NCBI GenBank assembly: GCA_947179155.2
Contig: OX359265.1
Span: 8,195,477 to 8,259,476, forward strand
Length of the DNA: 64,000 nt
DNA from: Hedera helix
Lineage: Eukaryota > Streptophyta > Magnoliopsida > Apiales > Araliaceae
Reading direction: 5' to 3'
A model generated the notes under the pieces. The model did not search any database. It was not told the DNA's origin and saw nothing but the letters and a program-made list of their open reading frames with translations. Shown one piece after another: positions 36,377 through 47,331 of this stretch; the first letter of the stretch is position 1, and each line of letters begins with the position of its first letter. The translations under genes and the position numbers were made by a program.

Positions 36377-38471
36377 TGTGACGCCCCCAAATCTGGGCCC
36401 ACACAGCCCAAACTTGAGTCGTCAAAAGACTACAACAAAATTATTACAACAAAGCACAACGTACTACAATACAGTGTATAATAATACACAACTAAGTCTT
36501 CACTATTATTGCCACACTATTTTACAAAACGTGAAGACTATGATAACTATTCATCGGACCCTCACTCCATTCCCCGGCTAGACCCTGTTATGTTTTCATT
36601 TCCTGTTGAAAAACAATGGAACAAAAGAAAGGGTGAGCTCAAATAGCCCAGTAAAGAATATCATGACTAAGATAATGACGAATAAATTATCATTAGTCTT
36701 CAACAGCTGAGTTCTTGATAGAATACAATAGACTACAAGGCTTATATCAAAAACTGCAGTTAAATTCTTAAACAACGTTCAGATCAATAATAGCAGCGGA
36801 ATGAGTAATCTATTAGAAGAATAATGCAGACTATAATGTCCACTCGATTCTCTTTTTAGGAAAAACATCATCAACTTTTATCATCTGAAATATCATTAGT
36901 CAAGATAATACAAATTCACAGTTCCTGATCATAATCATGCAGATCAACAGTTCATCTTTGCACTACGGGCCAAAGACATTCAATATAACACCAACGGTCA
37001 TGATTATACCAGATTCAGCCTTTGGTCATAATCATACCAAACAACAGTTCATCTTTGCACTACGGGCCAAAGAGAACATTCACCACGTGCCATAAAAGAC
37101 ACCGAACAGATGTATCGCCTTTAACCTATTATATCGCCTTTAACCTATCATCTGTTCAACAAATATATCACATCTGTGCCCCCGGCCACAGATATTCACA
37201 ACAGCTTGATTTTTGGATGATTAGAATGATATAAATGATGAACAGAAGAAATAGGATAACAATAAGTATCGGAAGTTTACTTTGTACAGATTCAAATAAT
37301 GTCCAAATTGTCAACATGATGTGGAGTGAAATTCAAGATCCACAGTTCAGAATAACGGTTACAATTCAATAGAAAGGTTCACGTAAATAGGAAGGTTCAG
37401 TTGAAATAATGAAGTTCAACTATTATGGAACATATAATATTTTCAGGAATTATAGAAGCAATAGTTCCATAATAAATTTCGATTTAGGAGTATGAAAGAA
37501 AATAATATCCCTTACCGTAGCAGGTTTGATTAACAAAAGGTGAAGGAAATTAATACAAATGGTTATTCACCAATAGGCGGCAATCTGCTCCGTAAGGTTA
37601 TTCCCACAATTTAATAGAATTTGAGTACAAAGAGTTATTCACCCAACAGGCGGCAATCCGCTCCGTAAGGTTATTCTCAGAGATTAATAATGAATGAATA
37701 CGAAAGGTTATTCACCAACAGGCAGCAATCCGCTCCGTAAGGTTATTCCCACAATTTAATACATGGAAATAAAAGGCACGTCTTATGAGTAAGGAAGAAA
37801 CAATATTATTATCGAGAATCAAATAATGATAATCCCTTACCATAGTATGTTTGAATAATGGAAGATGAAAAAGATGGTATCCCTTACGAGTAGTAATTTT
37901 AAGAGTATGAAAGAAAATGACATTCCTTACCGTAATAAGTTTGAACAATAGAATATGAAATAAGATGATATTCCTTACCGTAGTAAGTTTAAATAATAGA
38001 ATATGAAAGAAGATGATATTCCTTACCGTAGTAAGTTTAAATAATAGAATATGAAAGAAGATGATATTCCTTACCGTAGTAAGTTTAAATAATAGAATAT
38101 GAAAGAAGATGATATTCCTTACAAATAGTAATTTTAAGAGTATGAAAGAAAATGACATCCCTTACCGTAGCAGGTTTGATTAACAAAAGGTGAAGGAAAT
38201 TAATACAAAGGGTTATTTCTGTCGTTTTCTATATCCGACAAATATTCCGTTGTGGGGTCCACAAATAATTTGTTATTTCGGCGCCGTCGTACGACACGAA
38301 TATTCCCCGACCAAACGAATATTCCCCGACAAAGCGAATATTGTCCGACAAAATAAAATTTGCACATAACATCCTTAACATTTAACTTTATCGATTTAAC
38401 CACTTACTGTTTCAAAAAATATATATGAAGAAAAATTAAATTTTGTATTTCATAAAATTCGAGGTCTTACA
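36377..38471 (-). mobile_element. Solo LTR D, internally deleted
   Basis: 2095 bp, minus orientation, with perfect TSD GTACT (36372-36376 and 38472-38476). Copy 1 near 2500 is empty. About 1 kb, including the TATA box and the promoter inverted repeat, is missing at a junction near 38215. It lies only about 85 bp from solo LTR C, in the opposite orientation. Confidence 0.93.
37903..38142. repeat. 48-bp tandem array in LTR D
   Basis: Five units with starts near 37903, 37951, 37999, 38047 and 38095. Each holds GAATATGAAAGAAGATGATA followed by a TTCCTTACCGTAGTAAG-like stretch. Other LTRs have one or two diverged units, so the array expanded here. Confidence 0.9.
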
Positions 38472-38476
38472 GTACT

Positions 38477-38921
38477 TCCATGAGTTCAGCTAATATTTAG
38501 CTTACTAATGTATTGGGCTTGAGCCCATGTTATAGCAGCTATGATTTTCTAGTTATTATGAAAATGGTTGTTTGGTATGTGAATTATTGTAGAGCGAGAC
38601 ATCTAATGAATACATTAGACAAGCAAGACTAGCCAATTTGGTAAACCTAGGTATATCGTGTGTTCTTACTTTTCTGTTCTTCAACTAATTTTTTGTGTGA
38701 TTATGTTATTATTCGATCTTAAATTCTAACAGTGAAGACATTATTGTAGAGGAATAGTTTTGTTATGGCCTTAATATTTTCCCTAGAATGTAAAGAAAAA
38801 TTTTATAACCCAATAAAAATTATAAACATCTACTCAGTCCATCATATTCATGAAAGAACAATTGCCAGGCAAAATAGCTACTCAAGCTTTTTACCAATAC
38901 AAATCAAAATGCACTTCCAAA
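38477..38921. repeat. Duplication copy 2 backbone segment
   Basis: Matches about 2502-2972 of copy 1. No gene seen. Confidence 0.8.
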
Positions 38922-39125
38922 TAGGGCTGTCAACGGGGCGGGTCTTGACTCAGACCCGATCCGTTTATCCGGATTTGGATTCAGTTTTGAAACCCGATTA
39001 ACCCGATTACCCGATTATCTGATAACTAAATGGATTGGATTCGGATTGATATAAATCCGACCCGATAATACTCCGATCCGTTAACATATATACATTTTAA
39101 TACATTTTAAAAGATTTTAATACTA

Positions 39126-39184
<59 letters not shown>

Positions 39185-39369
39185 CATATATACATTTTAA
39201 TACTAAGTTTAATCGGATCGGGTTATCGGAGTATTATCGGATTCGGGTTCGGTCCTTAATATCTGAGATCCGTCGGGTTATCGGGTCTACTCCGAATCCG
39301 ATAATTTCTTATCGATTCGGATCCGAATCACCCCCGATCCGATCCGAATTCGACCTGTTGACAACCCTA
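38922..39369. mobile_element. hAT-type MITE, 448 bp
   Basis: Ends TAGGGCTGTCAAC and GTTGACAACCCTA. The 8-bp TSD is CTTCCAAA (38914-38921 and 39370-39377), present once in copy 1 (about 2970). The subterminal regions are GATCCGA/CCCGAT-rich and inverted; the core has (TA)n at about 39128-39180. No transposase. Confidence 0.92.
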
Positions 39370-39377
39370 CTTCCAAA

Positions 39378-41843
39378 GCATAAGATAAAAAGAAAATCAA
39401 CCAAAGTAAACCAAAATAAATAAATAGATAAATAAATAAGCAATTGACAGGAAATTATACCTTTGCACATCAAAAGAAGCAACTTAAACAGCAACAGGGC
39501 TTAAATCAATGGCAATTGCACCATTTCCAGTCCCCAAATCATCCCATAAACCTTCCTTTTAATTCTTCAATTCTTTGTTTTTATGACACAAAAGATGTTC
39601 CAATTTAGTCTTTGTGTCACTACAAGGCCTCATTGTCAGCATTGTTACTGGTGTCCATTTGGGGGTTTTCTATGAGTCAACTGAGAGCTCTCTGTGTGGA
39701 AGAGTTACGAGTCTGGCCGTTCTCATGGGGACCCATTTTGCGAATAGCCTAAACCCCATGATTGCCATTTTCCTATGTGGGTGGCTTAACAATTAAAATG
39801 AGTGGGATTTGGGGTTTTAGCGAAATGGGTGGGCATAAAATCGAGGAAAATGTGACATAGGTCGAGTAGGCTGGAGTATCAGAAACTGGTTCTTATTTGA
39901 CCTAATGCAAGTGTTGAGATTTTTTTAGGGAATACGGGTCACAATTTGTTAGATGAAATTTGATATTCATTTGGCTAAACATGCCACAAATTTACTTATT
40001 TCATAATGGAAGATGTTAAATGATTTAGTTGATTAAAATTAGTTGCGGGACAAGGATATTACACAAGTTTCATTTAAATCGTTTAACTCATGGGTCCTTC
40101 AATCTCAAATAGGATTAGAATAGATAGATACTTTTTTATTTATGTTAAATTTAAAATCGAATATTACAAGTAATTATACAGAAATTAAAAAATAAAAATA
40201 AATAAAAAAACACAAAAATTTACCTATAAGTTTATCAATTATACTAATTCTATTTGTCTAATGTATTTATTAACATTCTCACACACCTTATATAATTCAT
40301 ACACCAACTAATTTTTTGTAGTAAGTAGAAATCTTAACTCTTATAAGATGGGATTAATCCCATCAAACTCAATACATTAGTCAAATTCAAGATCATGTTA
40401 CTAATAAATCTCAAAAACTCAAATATATATTACGGTCGACTTCTAGGGAAAATTGTCCCCTTGCAATTCTCTCCAACTCACCGATGATTGGGTAGTCAGT
40501 CGCTTATCGGAAAATAAGACTCCTGACTAACTTATCGTAGTGACTGTCAGTTGAGTCTAAATAAATACGAGTAAATCCCAACAATTTAGAATCACCAAAA
40601 AAGATAAGAAAAAATTTATTTTGATCTAAAGAATATATAGATATGTAGAAAGAGTATATATAATTAATTATTATTGTTAGCATTGGATTCCATTAATTTA
40701 TTTCTTGTTCTTAGATGTGGTAGATGGTAGAGAGATGTAATCTGAAAGACGCTCAAGTTTTTTGTATCCAAAGCAATATTTAAAGTGGCCCACAGCTTAG
40801 CCGGGGCTGATTGCTCCTCTTTTCCTGCTCAACCGTGGTTGCTTACTTGCTTTGAGAGTCTATTTGAAAAGTAAGGGAAAAAATAATTATTAAAAAAAGT
40901 CAAGGGGGGAGAAATTTGCGAATATTTTAACATTGTCATTTTTATTGTGCGCCTTGTCCTTGTCATTTAACACTAATTCTTCCTCCACATCCAATAATTT
41001 TAATATCAATAAAATTAGGGCGACAAAATTGACATTCCATGTTTTGCATAACTCACAATGTGTTTGGTAACTTGTCTATGCATTGGCGTTGAAATGACAC
41101 TGAATGGAAATTTAATTAAGTTTTAATTCTATCAAATTTCAAAGCCAATGAAATGACATTGAATGCAAATTTAACCAAGCTTAACTCCTATTAATTTTAA
41201 ACATATCTACGATTTCAATTTTAATCCTAAGATTTAGAGTCAGGTTGTCAAACATAAATTATCGCAATAATTTAGAATATTTATTTGTTTTTCTACTTTC
41301 GTTTTTAACACTAAATAACTGTTTCGTGAAATGGTGCAGTATAATACAGTGAGATAAAATATTTATTAATTTTAGAGTTTTTGGCACGTGTGTTTTATTA
41401 AAAACTTTCAAATAGAATTTGATAATTCAATCGTAAAAGTGTTTTTAGAAAAAGTAAAAGATAAAAATGAACAAAAGTGTATGCTATGAGTTTCTATTTT
41501 TCCTATAATTTAAGGATAAATTTATAAATTGTGCTTTGGTCAAAAGTGTTTTCTCCAAAAATTTATCTTTTTGATTTTTCTTGAAAGTGTTTTTCAACCA
41601 GAATTTATATTGAACGAAACTAATATTTTTACAGAATTTTTAGATATTTTTATATGAAAAATATTTTTCAACCAAAATTTATATTGAATTAATAAATACT
41701 AATATATTTTTAAATTTAATTTAAAAATAGTTTTATTTTACTATACCGCTCCACCAAACGAGCTCTAAATCATAAACACCAACTTTACAAATTAATAAAA
41801 ATGATAAATAAAATCCATCCTTAAAGTTTATACTTCATTCTAA
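39378..41843. repeat. Duplication copy 2, right segment
   Basis: Matches about 2973-3510 and then 13838-15134 of copy 1; the MULE/CACTA insertion of copy 1 is absent at about 39897. A 60-codon frame at 39614-39796 is also open in copy 1 but has no recognisable domain. About 0.6 kb at 41095-41690 has no partner in copy 1. Confidence 0.8.
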
Positions 41844-42457
41844 CTGCAAACGATAACAAATTTGACACTGTGAAATGGCAACAGCTAGAATGTACTATCT
41901 ATATTTCAAAAAAAATCTCATCCGTAAAATTTATAAATTTTAAAAAATATTTTTATTTCATATTTCATATTTATAATTTATTAAGTATTTAATTTAATAT
42001 TAATGACGTAAATAAATTTGGTATTATTGTTGTTATGTTGTTGGTGGTGGCTGGAACTGCTGGATTAATTTACATGTTTTTCCGAGTGGGGCCAATTGAA
42101 AAGCCGAACATAAAGTTAACGTCGGAAAAGCAACAACATATTTAAATACTATATCCAAAGCTCCCGCACCAATTTGTGACAAATACTTGGCCCACTTTGT
42201 TGTCTCCCATATCCTCCGCATTTCACTTTCAACGGATGAAAAGGTAGGAATACACTCTCCCTCTCGTTGCTTGCCATAAAAGATTTTTTTTTTTTAAATA
42301 CACAATTTAAGAAAAATAAAGTAAAATGAGAAAATAAATAATTTTTTATTTATGCACAAGAGACTCCATGTAAGTACATTATAAAATAAATATAAAAATA
42401 ATGAACACCACTTAAATATTTTTAAAGATAAAATAGACTAAAAATACTTTAGCATGA
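41844..42457. other. AT-rich single-copy stretch
   Basis: Begins where duplication homology ends. A 62-codon minus-strand frame (42033-42221) is the only longer open frame, and I recognise no domain in it. Confidence 0.5.
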
Positions 42458-42466
42458 TTATAAAAA

Positions 42467-42616
42467 GAATAATTCTAAGTGTACAAATTTTGGAACATAA
42501 ATTTAAACACAAATTATATTTCTATCATTAAAAAGTAGGGCTGATGAGAGTCAGACCTCACTTTTAAATAATAGAGATATAGTTTGTGTCCGAAAGTTAT
42601 GTTTGTAGACTTATTC
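42467..42616. mobile_element. Short MITE, 150 bp, 9-bp TSD
   Basis: The two halves are inverted copies (GAATAATTCTAAG against CTTATTC at the other end, with AAACACAAATTATATTTCTAT facing its inverse). TTATAAAAA flanks it at 42458-42466 and 42617-42625. The 9-bp TSD suggests a MULE-type MITE. Confidence 0.65.
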
Positions 42617-42872
42617 TTATAAAAATGAAATATAAAATGATGTGTTTAATTATGATTGGTTATAAACATTAAACCAGCTCATCTATTGTGAATCATGAAC
42701 TAGTTATAATTTGACATATCATTTAATATTTATTTTTTTATAATTATATTTTATCACCATAAAATTACTCTAAAATAAATTTTAAATAACTTTTTGAATT
42801 GAATTGTGTACTTTATGTACAATTAGTTTTATACGTTGGTCATATTTTTGTGAGAAAAAAAAGAGTGAAAAG

Positions 42873-43027
42873 TTTTATACACTATCAATGTATATATTAG
42901 CGTGGTTAGAATTAGAATACATTATTAATGAATAGTTTATATTGAATAAGGTTATTTTTATTTGAATATCGTGTAATAATTTTAACAACATTCGTGTATA
43001 CACTATTATTTTACGGGTGTATAAATT
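42873..43027. mobile_element. Candidate MITE
   Basis: TTTATACACTATCAATGTATA on the left faces an imperfect inverse ending GTGTATAAATTT on the right. No TSD could be settled. Confidence 0.4.
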
Positions 43028-43034
43028 TAAGGAT

Positions 43035-43438
43035 CAACTATAAAAGTGTCATTCAAAATTTCGCAAAAAAAAATATTTTTAGCCTTGAATTACTAACTTT
43101 CTCAATAATTTTTCTTCTAGTTTAATTTTTTTACAATTTTTTTTATAAAAAATATTAGTGAAATTATAGGTCAAATTTTTTTTACATACATATCCAAAAT
43201 TATTGGTGATTATGTTATTTATGTTTCGTATAACTTATGTATTATTGTATTCATACGTTTAGAGTGGGTCAAATGTGTATTTAATTGTATAAAATGAGAG
43301 TTTTGACCTATAATTTTATCAATATGTTAAAACAAAAATTGTAAAAAATTTAAACTTAAAAGAAACACTATTGAGAAAATTAATACTTTGAATCTAAAAA
43401 TGAAATTTTATAAAACTTGAGGAACACTTTTGCAGTTG
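43035..43438. mobile_element. MITE with about 190-bp inverted arms
   Basis: The left arm (CAACTATAAAAGTGT...TATAGGTCAAA) and the right arm (TTTTGACCTATAATTTT...CTTTTGCAGTTG) are inverted copies over most of their length, leaving a short loop near 43215-43290. No coding. Confidence 0.7.
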
Positions 43439-43993
43439 AACTTCAAAATACAAAAAGAAAAAAAGGTAAGTATTTTTAGTAGATATGTAAAAGAGGATTG
43501 AAATGTGAAACCTTCCATCCAGTTTGTATCTTTTTTATAAAATTCTCCTTCGAACTTATTTTTTGACAAAACTTTTCCTCCGGTTTATATTATTTTTACA
43601 AAACTCTCTCTCGAATATTTTTTTATAGCAAAACTCTCCCTCCAAGATATATTAGTTAGACGAAAAGGAGCCTTAACAAATATATAATTAAATAAATGAC
43701 TAATTATGTAATTCTTAGTAATATTAGGTTAATTGAATAATTTTATCTTATCCCTATTTTTAGTAAAAATATAACCAGAGTAGTTTTCTCAATTGATATA
43801 CAAATAGAATGTGATTATATATGAATGAAAGTTTGTATTTTTTGATTTATCTGTTCAATTAAATTAATTCATAGCATTTCCTAAATCCCTATTTTCATTT
43901 ACTTACACCAATTTATAATTATTCTGTTTTTCCCCTGACGAATTCTGGACCTGCAATGTATATATATATTGGTTGTGTCAATAACTCCGTAGT

Positions 43994-46900
43994 TGTAAGA
44001 CCCCGAATTTATGAAATACAAAATTTAATTTTTCTTCATATATATTTTTTCTGAAACAGTAAGTGGTTAAATTGACGAAATTGAAAGTTAAGGATGTTAT
44101 ATGCAAATTTTATTTTGACGGACAATATTCGTTTTGTCGGGGAATATTCGTTTTGTCGGGGAATATTCGGGCCGTACGACGGCGCCGAAATAACAAATTA
44201 TTTGTGGACCCCACAACGGAATATTTGTCGGATATAGAAAACGACAGAAGTAACCTTTTTAAATAAAAATAGTCAACGGTGTTAACTGTTAAAATACCGG
44301 TGATAAAAGAATAGTAGCATACGGTAATTTATGGTATTTTCTGTAGCACACGGTACTCTACAGTAGCACACGGTATTGCACAGTGTCTCATATTATTGGT
44401 CTGATAATTGACACCGTAATTGTTACGCATCATTTCATCAATAATTGTCACTGCATAATATTTTATATTATCAATTCAATTATTGTTGCTACACAGTATT
44501 TTGCATTATTGATTCAATAATTGTCATTACACTGTATTTCATATCATCGAGTCAATAATTGTTGGTGCACTGTAGTTTAAAATTATTGAATCTAATAATT
44601 GTCACAGTAGCAAATACACTATAATTTATATTATTAAATTAATAAAAATATGTAACGTGTTTCTTGTGGTAACATTATTTTATATGTTGGACTCACAGGA
44701 AGAATAAATAAATAAATAAATAAATAAATAAAAAATAAAATAATTAATTTTACTATTTGAAATAGTAACGTGAATAGTGACGTGAATAGTACGTGAATAG
44801 TAAGAAACATGTGGGACCCATTGTGGGGCCCACATGAAATGTGAGAAATGTGAGAATTTGCTGAAGAGTTGGTGGAGGCTGCGCAGCAGCCTCTGCTGAA
44901 TTTTTTTTCTGTTCACCTACCATGCATAGTAACTTATTTTCTCCTATAAATAGATTGTTCAGCTGAATAGAAAAATCACACCTAAAACATAAAATTTTTC
45001 TATAAGAATTTTATGAGTTTTCTCTGAGAATAGTAAGGTTATTTTGAGAGTTTGAAAGCCAAAAGGAGTGCAGAAAATTTTCAAGTAAGTCTTTTATTAA
45101 AGAGTAGTAATTTCATAAATTCCTATTTTTCACGGTATTCACAAATCTTCCTTTAGAAGACTCTTCTTTGAGAAGATTCATTTTTAAAAGCTTCCTTTGG
45201 AAGATTATTTTGGAATATTATTTTAAAAACTATTTTAAAGTTGTTATATTATACTACAAAAATTATGTTAAATATATATAATTTTGATAGTTCATAAAAT
45301 ACGAGTTATCATACACTTTGAAATTTATATGTGGTAATTACTAATTATATTAAAAATATATAGGTTGATCAATCTCATTTAAATCAATATCCAGTCACGT
45401 GTTAAGGTAAGGGCTATCATTCTTTTCACCATCATAAATAGATATTATTTTCTTTCTTACTTGAAGGGATTATCATTCTTTGATTCTCGAAAATAATATC
45501 GTTTCTTTCTTGTGCCATTTATTTCCATGTATTAAATTGTGGGAATAACCTTACGGCGCGGTTTACCGCCTGTTGGTGAATAACCTTTTGTATTCATTCC
45601 TTATTAATCTTTGAGAATAACCTTACGGTGCGGATTATCGCCTGTTTGGTGAATAACTCTTCGTATTCAAATTGATGGGAATAACCTTACGGCGCGGATT
45701 ATCGCCTGTTTGGTGAATAACTATTCGTATTCAAATTGATGGGAATAATCTTACGGTGCGGATTATCGCATGTTGGTGAATAACCCTTTTTATTTGTCTC
45801 GTGTGGAAATAATTTGTCTACACGAATTATCACATGACACTTTTATTCCATATTCGTAAGTGATATCATTTTCCTTTATACTCATAAGGGATACCATCTT
45901 TTTCATCTTCCATTATTCAAACTTACTATGGTAAAGGATATTAATTTCCTTCACCTTTTGTAAATCAAACCTGCTACGGTAAGGGATATTATTTTCTTTC
46001 ATACTCCTAAATCGAAACTTATTATGGAACTATTGCTTCTATAATTCCTGAAAATATTATATGTTCCATAATAGTTGAACTTCATTATTTCAACTGAACC
46101 TTCCTATTTACGTGAACCTTTCTATTGAACTGTAACCGTTATTCTGAACTGTGGATCTTGAATATCATTTTTAAATTTCACTCCACATCATGTTGACAAT
46201 TTGGACATTATTTGAATCTGCACAAAGTAAACTTCTGATACTTATTGTTTATCCTGTTCTTCTGTTCATCATTTGTATCACTGTTATTTGTATTAATCAT
46301 CAAGAATCAAGCTGTTGTGAATATCTGTGGCCGGGGGCACAGATGTGATATAATTATTGAACAGATGATAGGTTAAAGGCGATATACTAGGTTAAAGGCG
46401 ATACATCTGTTCGGTGTCTTTTATGGCACGTGGTTAATGTTCTCTTTGGCCCGTAGTGCAAAGATGAACTGTTGATTGGTATGATTATGACCAAAGACTG
46501 AATCTGGTATAATCATGACCGTTGGTGTTATATTGAATGTCTTTGGCCCGTAGTGCAAAGATGAACTGTTGATCTGCATGATTATGACCAGGAACTGTGA
46601 AGTTGTATTATTTTGACTAATGGTATTTCAGATGATAAAAGTTGATGATATTTTTACTAAAAAGAGAAGCGAGTGGACATTATAGTCTGCATTATTCTTC
46701 TAATAGATTGCTCATTCCGCTGCTATTATTGATCTGAACGTTGTTTAAGAATTTAACTGCAGTTTTTGATATAAACCTTGTAGTCTATTGTATTCTATCA
46801 AGAACTCAACTGTTGAAGGCTAATGATAAATTATTCGTCATTATCTTAGTCATGATATTTCTTACTGGGCTATTTGAGCTCACCCTTTCTTTTGTTCCAT

Positions 46901-47131
46901 TACAGGAGATGAAAACGTAACAGGGTCTAGCCGGGGAATGGAGTGAGAGTCTGAGGAATAGCTGTCGTAGTCTTCACGTGTTGTAAAATAGTGTGACAAT
47001 AATAGTGAAGACTTAGTTGTGTATTATTATACCCTGTATTGTTGTACGTTGTGCTTTGTTGTAATAATTTTGTTGTAGTCTTTTGACGACTCAAGTTTGG
47101 GCTGTGTGGGCCTAGATTTGGGGGCGTCACA
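43994..47131 (+). repeat. Chromovirus B 5' LTR
   Basis: 3138 bp, TG...CA. The TATA box is at 44945-44953 with an inverted repeat upstream at 44875-44893. The minisatellite carrying ACGG...CCGCC units is at about 45540-45785. Two direct repeats of TTTGGCCCGTAGTGCAAAGA lie near 46445 and 46543. Confidence 0.97.
44945..44953 (+). promoter_or_regulatory. Chromovirus B promoter TATA box
   Basis: TATAAATAG in a CTCCTATAAATAG context, conserved in every LTR copy that keeps this region (A, C, E). Transcription should start about 30 bp downstream. Confidence 0.75.
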
Positions 47132-47132
47132 G

Positions 47133-47145
47133 TTGGCATCAGAGC
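47133..47145 (+). promoter_or_regulatory. Chromovirus B primer-binding site
   Basis: TTGGCATCAGAGC, one base after the 5' LTR. Close to the initiator-Met tRNA 3'-end complement. Confidence 0.88.
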
Positions 47146-47331
47146 TTAGGGATATGGTCTTTAATGGAGATCTGGGGTTAGAACTAGGAGGGGAGAGACG
47201 AATAGAATCAGTCACTAGTGTGTCCTACCTAAATTAGATTTTATTATCTAATGAGTTGATTTGAATATAGGGACATGAAGTGATGAGTCAGTTTATTTGA
47301 ACTAACATTTATTTTGTGACCACAGTTTAGT

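Larger units (their letters stand above)
16676..41843. repeat. Segmental duplication, copy 2 (with nested insertions)
   Basis: Same order and strand as copy 1 (893-15134). The backbone pieces are 16676-16742, 28639-29430, 30816-31113, 32991-33186, 36292-36376, 38477-38921 and 39378-41843; everything else in the interval is inserted. The copies differ by scattered substitutions, small indels and private tandem repeats, so the duplication is clearly older than chromovirus B. The 1.5-kb spacer 15135-16675 separates the copies. Confidence 0.85.
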
